Under the pieces are notes generated by a model that was not told the origin of the DNA, ran no database searches, and worked only from the letters and a program-made list of their open reading frames with translations. DNA of 64,000 nt from assembly GCF_003426735.1 (NCBI RefSeq), contig NZ_QVON01000002.1:248001-312000 (forward strand), given 5' to 3'. A program made the position numbers and the translations under genes. Every line of letters begins with the position of its first letter. Positions within the stretch are counted from its first letter, which is position 1. Of this stretch, positions 46,807 to 54,112 are shown one piece after another. This stretch comes from Arenibacter sp. P308M17. GTDB lineage: Bacteria > Bacteroidota > Bacteroidia > Flavobacteriales > Flavobacteriaceae.

Positions 46807-47435
46807 TTAACTCTTTGTGTTGATCTTTAGCGGTACATTAAAGAGATAACCGGTCTCTTTTGCTTTAAGGCGATGACAACTTATACACGAAGTGACTGCA
46901 AAGTTGGGGGTGTTGCCATAGGGTATGAGGTTTTGTGTAGAGAATTTTGCAAAGCCCCAACCTTCAGTATCCTTATATTTTTTTGCATCTTTCACCATAA
47001 ACTGAACATTAATGAATTTGCCGGGAGAAATTTCACCATGCTTATTTTCAACTTGTTCCCATACCGCTTTTACCACTATGGCACCATCGGGTATTGGATC
47101 AAACTGTTCAGCTTCTATGGCGTTCACAACAACATCATTACCATAGGTTACCCGCATTGTTTCACCGTAGAGGGTATTAAGGCTAAGCACTTTCCAATTC
47201 TTAAAATCGTCAGAATACCTTACCCCATTTGGAGAGATGGGAACTGAATCTATTGAAATATGATTTTTTTTCCAAAGCTTAAATTCATCTTCAGAGGTTT
47301 TTTTGCGAACTGTGTCCTTTGGGTAGTTTTTATCGGGCAATGCCCGAACGTAATCTTCAATAACGGCTATTTCTTGGTCTGAAAGTTTTGCCTCGGGATG
47401 TACTTTCAAGTAATGTTCGAGTCGTGGTGAGCCAC
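46807..47435 (-). pseudogene. 5'-truncated cytochrome P460-family gene
   Basis: The surviving C-terminal ~200 residues include the tail of a haem-binding domain (HPEAKLSDQEIAVIEDYV) and a P460 domain with the haem motif CISCHR near the C-terminus. The N-terminus with signal peptide is missing: the frame stays similar to coding up to RLEHYL (about 47425), then runs into DNA that encodes a broken ABC-F gene on the other strand. No good start codon; TTG 47409 would give a signal-less protein. Periplasmic c-type haem attachment would not be possible without export. Confidence 0.7.
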
Positions 47436-47438
47436 GAC
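47421..47438. repeat. 7-bp hairpin at the gene junction
   Basis: GTCGTGG-TGAG-CCACGAC is a perfect inverted repeat lying exactly where the P460 and ABC-F remnants meet. The GTGAGCCACGAC half encodes the VSHD H-loop of the ABC-F remnant. Confidence 0.55.
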
Positions 47439-48440
47439 AGAAAATTACTGAACTTTTTGAATACCATTTGCGAAATGAGTAAAGACGGTATTAAAGTGTA
47501 TGGTGGAAATTATGAATTTTATGATCAACAAAAGCAAATAGAAAACAACGCTTTAAATCAGGATTTACAGAGTAAGGAAAAAGCGCTGCGAAAAGCCAAA
47601 GAAAAAGAAAGGGAGACTTTGGAGCGTCAACGAAAGTTGGACAGCAGAGGGAAAGGAAAACAGGAAAAATCAGGTGTTTCCAGAATTATGATGAATACCT
47701 TGCGAAACAAAGCTGAAAATAGCACTTCAAAAATAAAAGGCCTTCATGCTGAAAAAATAGGTGGTATCTCCCAAGAATTACAAGACCTGCGTTCTACTTT
47801 ACCAGGCATTGATAAAATGAAATTCGGCTTTAACAATTCGGAACTATACCACGGAAAAATCCTTTTTACAGCAACGAACATCAATTTTACTTATAACACA
47901 AAACCGCTCTGGAAGCATCCTTTGAGTTTGCAAATCACAAGCGGCGAACGCATTGCATTGAAAGGCGTAAACGGTTCGGGGAAAACAACTTTAATAAACC
48001 TATTTTTAGGAACTTTGGAAGCACAATCGGGAAAAGTCTACAGAGCAGAAAGTACATCGGTTTATATTGACCAAGACTATTCTTTGCTTGATGACAAATT
48101 AAACGTTTACGATCAAGCCCAGCAATTCAATGCTACAGCATTATTAGAGCACGAAATCAAAATCCGGCTCAACCGTTTTTTGTTCGGCCAAGATGATTGG
48201 GACAAATCGTGCAGTGTATTAAGTGGTGGTGAAAAAATGCGATTAATGCTTTGCTGCCTGACTATCGGTAATCAAGCGCCAGATATCATCATTCTGGACG
48301 AACCCACCAATAATTTGGATATTCAAAACATAGAAATTTTGACAGCGGCCATTAACGAATACAACGGAACGTTAATTGTCGTGTCCCACGACGAATTATT
48401 TCTAGAGCAGATTAATATTATAAAAACCATAGAATTATAA
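47421..48440 (+). pseudogene. 5'-truncated ABC-F ATPase gene
   Basis: ABC-F proteins have two ATPase domains and act on the ribosome. Here the first domain is missing except its last motif (VVVSHDRKLLNFL). What remains is the charged linker (KEKERETLERQRKLD) and a complete second domain: Walker A GVNGSGKTT, signature LSGGEKMRL, Walker B IIILDEPTNNLD and H-loop VSHDELF. No proper start codon precedes it; a 5' extension to 47388 runs over the P460 remnant. The gene is therefore most likely non-functional, unless a fragment is made from an internal start. Confidence 0.75.
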
Positions 48441-48567
48441 TCTGCAACATATAAACCTTTGGCAACAAAAATCCCTTAGTTAGAAGCCCTTGATCCGCCA
48501 TTTCCCTAGTGTCGTGTCAATGCTACTGTCTCGTATATATGATTTTAATGATATTGGCGAAAATTTA

Positions 48568-48600
48568 AAAAGCCCATAAACATAATATTTATGGGCTTTT
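48568..48600. terminator. Bidirectional terminator
   Basis: Perfect 13-bp stem AAAAGCCCATAAA / TTTATGGGCTTTT around CATAATA, with A- and T-tracts on both sides. It would stop transcription in both directions between the ABC-F remnant and the element end. Confidence 0.85.
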
Positions 48601-48620
48601 GGTGGAATTTGATACATTCC

Positions 48621-48645
48621 TGGCGGAGAAAGAGGAAATTGAACC
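48621..48645 (-). other. tRNA-3'-end-like sequence, candidate attachment site
   Basis: Read on the minus strand this is GGTTCAATTTCC ... TCTCCGCCA: a T-loop-like part followed by an acceptor end with CCA. The 5' part of a tRNA is absent. Position (next to a terminator and before a tyrosine integrase) fits a duplicated att core of an element that inserts in a tRNA gene, with the intact tRNA at the other end, outside the window. The T-loop match is imperfect. Confidence 0.4.
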
Positions 48646-48753
48646 TTATATATCCAAATATAGCTTAACCCTAATAAAATAGGCTAATTAGACCATATTC
48701 ATTGATAAAATATATCTTAATAATATCTCAAAAACATATTTAATTATATCTTT

Positions 48754-48774
48754 ACTGTCACCAAAACTGTCACC
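48754..48774 (+). repeat. Direct repeat ACTGTCACC, 12-bp period
   Basis: Two identical 9-bp copies (48754-48762, 48766-48774), 20 bp before the integrase start codon. This may be a binding site for integrase arm domain, excisionase or a regulator. Confidence 0.5.
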
Positions 48775-48793
48775 TATAAATATATTGGTTACA

Positions 48794-50047
48794 ATGAGAT
48801 ATACTTTTAATTTAAAAAATCCCAAAGACAATAAACTTACGTTAATTTATTTTTCCACTTACTTTAAAATGGAAAACAAAAAATTTGTGTACTCCACTGG
48901 TGAAAGTATACTTCCTAGTGAATGGGATTTTCAATTGCGACAACCTAACGATATTACAGGTAGGTCCTCCAGGGCCCAAAACCATCGTTCTATAAAAATG
49001 CAATTAGACAGGTATTCCAACTATTTTTTAGAGCTTGTAAATCGATTTAAGCACATAGGGGAAGAGTTGGACATTGAAACTACAAGAAACCATTTCAACA
49101 CCCACTTTAAAAAAACAAAACCATTATCCAATAAATTTTTTGAAGTATACGAAGTTTTTTTGGAAACAAAACGAAATGATTTTTCCGGTAATGCCAATTC
49201 GCCCAGCACAATAGCAAGATATAAGTATAATAAGAAGCTTTTGAAAATGTTTCAAGAGTATAGTAAAAAACAACTAAACATCAATAAGTTGGATTTAGAG
49301 TTTTACAATGCTTTTATTAATTATTGTGTAACTGTAATGGAGCATTCTGCAAATACCCTTAGGCGAAATGTTGGACTTTTTAAGACTTTTATGAATTGGG
49401 CCTTGGAAAATGAATATACGTACAATACAGACTTTAAAAAGTTTAAATCTCCATCCCCTCAAGCCACGCAGGAAGTAGCATTGACCCTAGACCAGGTGAA
49501 AGTGATTTTTGATCATGATTTCTCTAATAACCTTAAATTGGAAAGGGTAAGGGATTTGTTTGTTTTTGGCTGCGCAACCGGAATGCGTATTAGTAATTAT
49601 TCCAGTGTTAAAAAGGAGGATATAATAAATGGGCATATTCAAGTAGTAGATGCTAAGAACAAAACCAAAAACCTTAAAATCCCACTGAATGACTTTTCAA
49701 TGGCCATCTTGGAAAAGTACAATTACGAACTGCCAAAAATATCTACCCAAAAATTCAATAAGTATATCAAGGAAGTCTTTATTGCTGCGAAATTTAATGA
49801 CATGGTAAAAAAAACTACAAGAGTTGGAAACGTCGTAACTGAGGTTACAGAGGAGTTTAACCAAAGGGTTTCCTCCCATACGGCACGTAGAAGCTTTATA
49901 ACAATAATGAAAAATAAAAAAATACCTGACAAGGTTATTATGGAGTTTACAGGTCATCGTAGTTTAGAGGTTTTTAATAAATACTACAAACCCAATGAAG
50001 ATGACAAGAAAGAGTTTATGACCAATGTATGGAGCCTTAATCAATAA
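48794..50047 (+). CDS. Tyrosine recombinase / integrase
   Basis: Site-specific recombinase, 417 aa from ATG 48794 (an in-frame TTG is at 48785). An N-terminal arm-binding domain (MRYTFNLKNPKDNKL..., strands typical of Bacteroidota element integrases), a SAM-like core-binding domain (about 125-220) and a catalytic domain (about 230-415) are visible. Catalytic residues: Arg in ATGMRISNY, His-x-x-Arg in SSHTARRSF, His/Arg in FTGHRSLEVF and Tyr in NKYYKP. It is at the proposed left end and reads into the element. It defines this as an integrative element. Confidence 0.93.
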   Translation: MRYTFNLKNPKDNKLTLIYFSTYFKMENKKFVYSTGESILPSEWDFQLRQPNDITGRSSRAQNHRSIKMQLDRYSNYFLELVNRFKHIGEELDIETTRNHFNTHFKKTKPLSNKFFEVYEVFLETKRNDFSGNANSPSTIARYKYNKKLLKMFQEYSKKQLNINKLDLEFYNAFINYCVTVMEHSANTLRRNVGLFKTFMNWALENEYTYNTDFKKFKSPSPQATQEVALTLDQVKVIFDHDFSNNLKLERVRDLFVFGCATGMRISNYSSVKKEDIINGHIQVVDAKNKTKNLKIPLNDFSMAILEKYNYELPKISTQKFNKYIKEVFIAAKFNDMVKKTTRVGNVVTEVTEEFNQRVSSHTARRSFITIMKNKKIPDKVIMEFTGHRSLEVFNKYYKPNEDDKKEFMTNVWSLNQ

Positions 50048-50056
50048 TATAAGTAC

Positions 50057-50821
50057 ATGGAAAAACAGTCCAACCAAAAGCGGAATCTTGAAAAAATAAA
50101 TACATACATATCTGCAATAAAAGAATTATCTAATCTTGACGACAATGAAAAATTAGAAGGATTTGAAAAGGCTGTTAGGGAATTAGCAATTAGTGCAGTT
50201 ACAGAGGATTTGAATGCTAAAATTCAAGAAGCTAAAGACATCATAGAAATCTTAAACAAACGCATTGCCAGTTTGGATAATGAGTGCAAAGGGTACTTAA
50301 AGGAAAAACTTTCCATGAAAAGAGCGAAAGAAGATGCAGAAGAAGAACTGCAGGATCTTACTATTGAAAACAAAATAATGCAGAAAGAATTAGACAAGAG
50401 AGATTATGTATATGTAAAGCAGTTTAACAATTTATACTGGGGTGACAACTATCCCGCGCTTAAGGTATTATTTGATTTTCTACAAAAAATGAGCTGTTTA
50501 GATATCAATTGGAGTTATTTCTGCTTTAATATGTGCCTTGAAAATTCAGAGGCAATTAATCTCAAAACTACCATGCTGTATAAAAAGGAAATAGGGTACC
50601 TTTTGGCCCATATAAGAAAGTTTTTTAATACTGAAATCAAAGGCTCATCAACCACTTACAAATCTTGGTTACAGGAAAAAATATTAATTGATAATTTAGA
50701 AGTAGAGGACGACTTTATTAAAAAATATGTTCGTAATTATAAAACAGGTACCCCATTGCAATCCGATAAGGTAGAAATCATCGATGGTTTAATGCTAAAA
50801 ATAGCAGAGAGATATAATTAA
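50057..50821 (+). CDS. Coiled-coil protein of unknown function
   Basis: 254 aa, 9 bp after the integrase and probably co-transcribed. Residues about 55-120 are charged and heptad-like (AKIQEAKDIIEILNKRIASL, EDAEEELQDLTIENKIMQKE), then a globular C-terminal part (about 130-254) with aromatic residues. No catalytic motif seen. Proteins in this position in Bacteroidota elements are usually uncharacterised. Confidence 0.65.
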   Translation: MEKQSNQKRNLEKINTYISAIKELSNLDDNEKLEGFEKAVRELAISAVTEDLNAKIQEAKDIIEILNKRIASLDNECKGYLKEKLSMKRAKEDAEEELQDLTIENKIMQKELDKRDYVYVKQFNNLYWGDNYPALKVLFDFLQKMSCLDINWSYFCFNMCLENSEAINLKTTMLYKKEIGYLLAHIRKFFNTEIKGSSTTYKSWLQEKILIDNLEVEDDFIKKYVRNYKTGTPLQSDKVEIIDGLMLKIAERYN

Positions 50822-51033
50822 GTATAATTTTTAAAAAAGAATTATTATCCCAGTTCAGTCCCAGTTCTTCAATTCTCCAATTAAACAACAAATCATAAAC
50901 TTTAAAATACTGAATTTCAATTACTTAACTGTTATTCAGGTTTAACACTTTCTCTTTTTTTTCTCTTTTCATTCTTATAAATCTTTGCCGTAAGCTTTCA
51001 GATAGAAGGCCATAACATTATAATTTATAAGCC

Positions 51034-51327
51034 ATGAACAAAATTATTATTACAAGCGCGGAAGAATTAGCGTACATCGTGGATAAGTCCATTGGTGACC
51101 GCATGGATGGTTTAACCCAACTCATCCAACAAAAAATTACCCCTTCAAAGAAAAAAGCTACCGTAAAAGATGTGGCAAAGCGTTTAAATGTCACTGAACT
51201 TACCGTTAGAAATTACATTTCACGTGGTATCATCAAGGCAGATAAAATCGGTAGACGCATTTTGATAGACCTCGAAGCCTTAGAGGAAGCCCTAAAGGAA
51301 GTTAAATCCTTAAAATACCGTAGATAA
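51034..51327 (+). CDS. Excisionase-like helix-turn-helix protein
   Basis: 97 aa with an HTH_17/MerR-like DNA-binding domain at about 42-95: TVKDVAKRLNVTELTVRNYI then GRRILIDLEALEEAL. The N-terminal 40 residues form a helix. Small proteins of this type in integrative elements work as excisionases or as copy/transfer regulators. The stop codon overlaps the next start by one base (TAATG), so they are coupled. Preceded by a 212-bp gap that should hold its promoter. Confidence 0.85.
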   Translation: MNKIIITSAEELAYIVDKSIGDRMDGLTQLIQQKITPSKKKATVKDVAKRLNVTELTVRNYISRGIIKADKIGRRILIDLEALEEALKEVKSLKYRR

Positions 51328-51656
51328 TGATAACTTTATTAAACACCCCTGAGTTAGTCACTGACAATGTATTGTATAAGATAAATAAGCTAATTGAGCA
51401 CATCCAATTTCTTAAGTGTAAGTACCCTGAAGATCGGGAAGCACATAAACATTTTGAATGGACCATAAATGAGCTTAATATCATTAGAAATTTGGTTTTA
51501 TATAGTCCAAGATTTGGATGGACCACGGTACAACGAGAAATGGATAGGATTTACAAAGTGGACCCCACAACTACAGGCTATAAATTAATCCTAGATTTTA
51601 AATCCACAGACAACCCAAGAAGACCAAAAATTAAAGGATTAATATCAAAAAAATGA
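51327..51656 (+). CDS. Small conserved-looking element protein
   Basis: 109 aa, not recognised. Predominantly helical N-terminus (YKINKLIEHIQFLKCKYPED), a motif YSPRFGWTTVQREMDRIYKV and a basic C-terminus (NPRRPKIKGLISKK) that could touch DNA. Coupled at both ends: one-base overlap with the HTH gene and 4-bp overlap with the helicase gene, so it likely assists replication or its control. Confidence 0.6.
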   Translation: MITLLNTPELVTDNVLYKINKLIEHIQFLKCKYPEDREAHKHFEWTINELNIIRNLVLYSPRFGWTTVQREMDRIYKVDPTTTGYKLILDFKSTDNPRRPKIKGLISKK

Positions 51657-52858
51657 AAAAATCAAGTTATTTAAGAATAGGTACCGAGTATTATAAACAC
51701 GGTGAAGTGCCATTACACAGTGGGGACACCTACAAAACGCTGCTAAAATGGCGTAAATCTGAAATCATTACCGACGAAGGCAAGGAATTTTTGAATACCA
51801 TAGAAAAGTATGATGGATTCTGTCTTATCCCTTCGCATACGGAATATCAACGGTGCATTAAGAATTTCTATAACAAGTACGAAAAATTGGAGCATAAATT
51901 TGAACCTGGTGATTTCCCAATGACCAAGGTGTTCTTAATCCATATTTTTGGTGAACAATATGAGTTGGGAATGGATTATTTAACCATTCTATGGCGGTAT
52001 CCTACTCAAATATTGCCAATTTTATGTCTAGTAAGTGAGGAACGTAAAACCGGTAAAACCACCTTCCTAAATTGGCTAAAGCTTATTTTTCAAGGCAATA
52101 TGACAATTAACAAAAATGAGGACTTTAGAAGCCGTTTTAATTCTGATTGGGCAGACAAGCTCATTGTATCGGTAGACGAGGTCTTATTGGATAAGAAAGA
52201 GGATAGCGAACGAATTAAGAACCTTTCTACTGCGGTTACCTACAAAACAGAATCAAAAGGAGTGGATAAAGTGGAATCCTATTTTTTTGGAAAATTTATT
52301 CTATGCTCCAATAATGAAGATAATTTTATTCAGATAGACTCAAGTGAAATCCGCTATTGGATCAGAAAGGTACCCGCCCTTAAGGATGAGGGAGAAAACC
52401 CGGACCTAATGCAGGATTTAAAAATGGAATTACCGTTTTTCATGCACTATTTAAACCATCGGGAAATAATCTCTAAAAGACATACACGAATGTGGTTCAC
52501 CAAGGAACTAATATACACGGAAGCCCTAGGTAGATTAGTTTCAGGCAACAGAACCTTTGTGAATAGGGAAATAGAAGAAATATTGTTGGATGACTTTATA
52601 AAATTTGAAGCCGAGGTATTAAAATATTCCTTAAGTGATCTTGTTGAAAAATTAAGTAAGAATAATATTAAAGTATCCTCTACAAAAGTTTCCGAGGTAT
52701 TAAGGACTAATTTTGGGTTGGAAAGTAAAAATGGCTCCTACAACAAATTTTATCTTGCTCTGACACCAAATGGCAATACATATATGGTACAGGAAACAAA
52801 ACAAAAGGGTAGGTATTATACCTTTTTAAAAGAAGATTACATGGATAGCACGATTTAG
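51653..52858 (+). CDS. SF3-type primase-helicase of the element
   Basis: 401 aa. ATPase motifs of the D5/P4-like superfamily 3 are visible: Walker A EERKTGKTTFLNWL, Walker B LIVSVDEV, motif C-like FGKFILCSNNEDNF followed by ... SSEIRYWIRKVP arginine finger. The C-terminus has a winged-helix-like part (KVSEVLRTNFGLESKNGSYN). No primase catalytic site is visible, so it is the helicase part, loading replication of the excised circle. Its 3' 150 bp plus 100 bp of flanking DNA are repeated at 56893-57145. Confidence 0.85.
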   Translation: MKKSSYLRIGTEYYKHGEVPLHSGDTYKTLLKWRKSEIITDEGKEFLNTIEKYDGFCLIPSHTEYQRCIKNFYNKYEKLEHKFEPGDFPMTKVFLIHIFGEQYELGMDYLTILWRYPTQILPILCLVSEERKTGKTTFLNWLKLIFQGNMTINKNEDFRSRFNSDWADKLIVSVDEVLLDKKEDSERIKNLSTAVTYKTESKGVDKVESYFFGKFILCSNNEDNFIQIDSSEIRYWIRKVPALKDEGENPDLMQDLKMELPFFMHYLNHREIISKRHTRMWFTKELIYTEALGRLVSGNRTFVNREIEEILLDDFIKFEAEVLKYSLSDLVEKLSKNNIKVSSTKVSEVLRTNFGLESKNGSYNKFYLALTPNGNTYMVQETKQKGRYYTFLKEDYMDSTI

Positions 52859-52962
52859 CTGTTGAATTGTTGAAGTCCTATTAAAAGTACTTATAGACAG
52901 GCAATTATAAGATTTCATTGGTTCAACTTCAAGTCACTACCCTAAAATTTACCAGTACCATT
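52711..52962 (+). repeat. Direct repeat, copy 1 (helicase 3' end and flank)
   Basis: The stretch from TTTTGGGTTGG to ACCAGTACCATT covers the last ~148 bp of the helicase gene and ~104 bp downstream. It matches 56893-57145 with scattered differences. The gap that follows (52963-53115) is AT-rich without an ORF. Confidence 0.85.
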
Positions 52963-53115
52963 AATTATTCCGAATATACAATTTTAGCTTTTTAAGCATT
53001 TTTTAATAGACCTTACAAACTTACCACATACTATGTTTCGCTATTTTCCAAACTTGCTACAACTTTTATAATTGTTGTTTGGTTAAGCTGATTCTTCATA
53101 AGTAATATTCATAAT

Positions 53116-53910
53116 TTAAGATGAGGGACAATCTTCAAAGATTAATACATCTTCCTTCGTCATAACTCCATCAGCATTGTAAGAATAGGTATTATGTGGG
53201 TCGCCAGTTGTGAAAAATGTATGTAAGACAACCTCACTTCCCGAATATGCCCATATATCGAGGGCGACATAATTTAATGGAATCACAATATGGTATAACA
53301 AACCATTTTGTGGGGATATATCATAATTTTCTTTACCGTAAAATTCAATGACCACACGGTCAATACATTCGCTAAGTGTTACAAAATATAAAGATTGCAC
53401 CTCTCTAGGGTCGAACCCTCCTTCAACAATACCGTCCAGGTCAGGTGCTGGATATTCATTGAAGCAAAAAACGGATCCACTTACCGTTTCAGAACCGCTT
53501 ACCTTGATATCCATTGGCAATGTGGTATCCCAGAAAGGGGACAAAAGAAATTCATCTTCATGAGGTAAGGCGAAGATGGTGTCGTTTCCGTTTACTAATG
53601 ATACATCATTTAAGGTGTAATTACCGTAGGGAAGGGTATTACTTGTATTCGCGGTACTAACATACTTACCTTCTATCATGGTTACAGACGATTTGTACTT
53701 ATAATCAACCCCTTGACTGCTTGTGAGATTGTAATGTACTTCGTTAGGTTCTAACCCTTTACAAGACGGAACTTTATAGGTAGAATTTGTGCTGGCTTTT
53801 GGTGTCGACAAGGAAAATTCTAAGGAACCAAATTCAAGCGGTCTTAAATCTAGGTCATCTTTTTGGCATCCCAAGGCCGCGACTGCAAGTAAAATAATTA
53901 TTTTTTTCAT
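53116..53910 (-). CDS. Lipoprotein of unknown function (cargo gene 1)
   Basis: 264 aa. Short signal with lipobox (IILLAVAALGC, Cys at 15) and a beta-rich mature part with paired Cys residues (VPSCKGL, SVFCFNEYP, LSECIDR, FEDCPSS) suggesting an exported, possibly disulphide-bonded protein. Not recognised. It is on the opposite strand to the element's core genes and, with the next gene, lies between the two copies of a 250-bp direct repeat. Confidence 0.65.
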   Translation of the reverse strand: MKKIIILLAVAALGCQKDDLDLRPLEFGSLEFSLSTPKASTNSTYKVPSCKGLEPNEVHYNLTSSQGVDYKYKSSVTMIEGKYVSTANTSNTLPYGNYTLNDVSLVNGNDTIFALPHEDEFLLSPFWDTTLPMDIKVSGSETVSGSVFCFNEYPAPDLDGIVEGGFDPREVQSLYFVTLSECIDRVVIEFYGKENYDISPQNGLLYHIVIPLNYVALDIWAYSGSEVVLHTFFTTGDPHNTYSYNADGVMTKEDVLIFEDCPSS

Positions 53911-54112
53911 GGAATTAAGGTTTAGTGTTGCAACCTAAAAAGATAATTTTTTCTTTAATTTTAATCTAATTTTAGGCCTTTATTTATGTTATAATACAAT
54001 TATAATAGACATATTACTTAAAATCGTATTAACGATGTTTTTTTGGGTGTATACTTCATGGCATAAGGATACCTATTTCGATTTCAAAATCGATTATTTA
54101 GTTAATTTTGAT

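Larger units (their letters stand above)
48441..48793. other. Boundary region of the integrative element
   Basis: 353 bp without an ORF, containing a strong terminator (48568-48600), a tRNA-3'-end-like sequence (48621-48645) and a direct repeat ACTGTCACC (48754 and 48766) just before the integrase start. It is the likely left end of the mobile element. Confidence 0.5.

Noticed and set aside
52963-53115. Possible CRISPR or other short regular repeats in the element gaps
   Set aside because: No repeat-spacer periodicity is visible anywhere in the window; only the direct and tandem repeats reported above.
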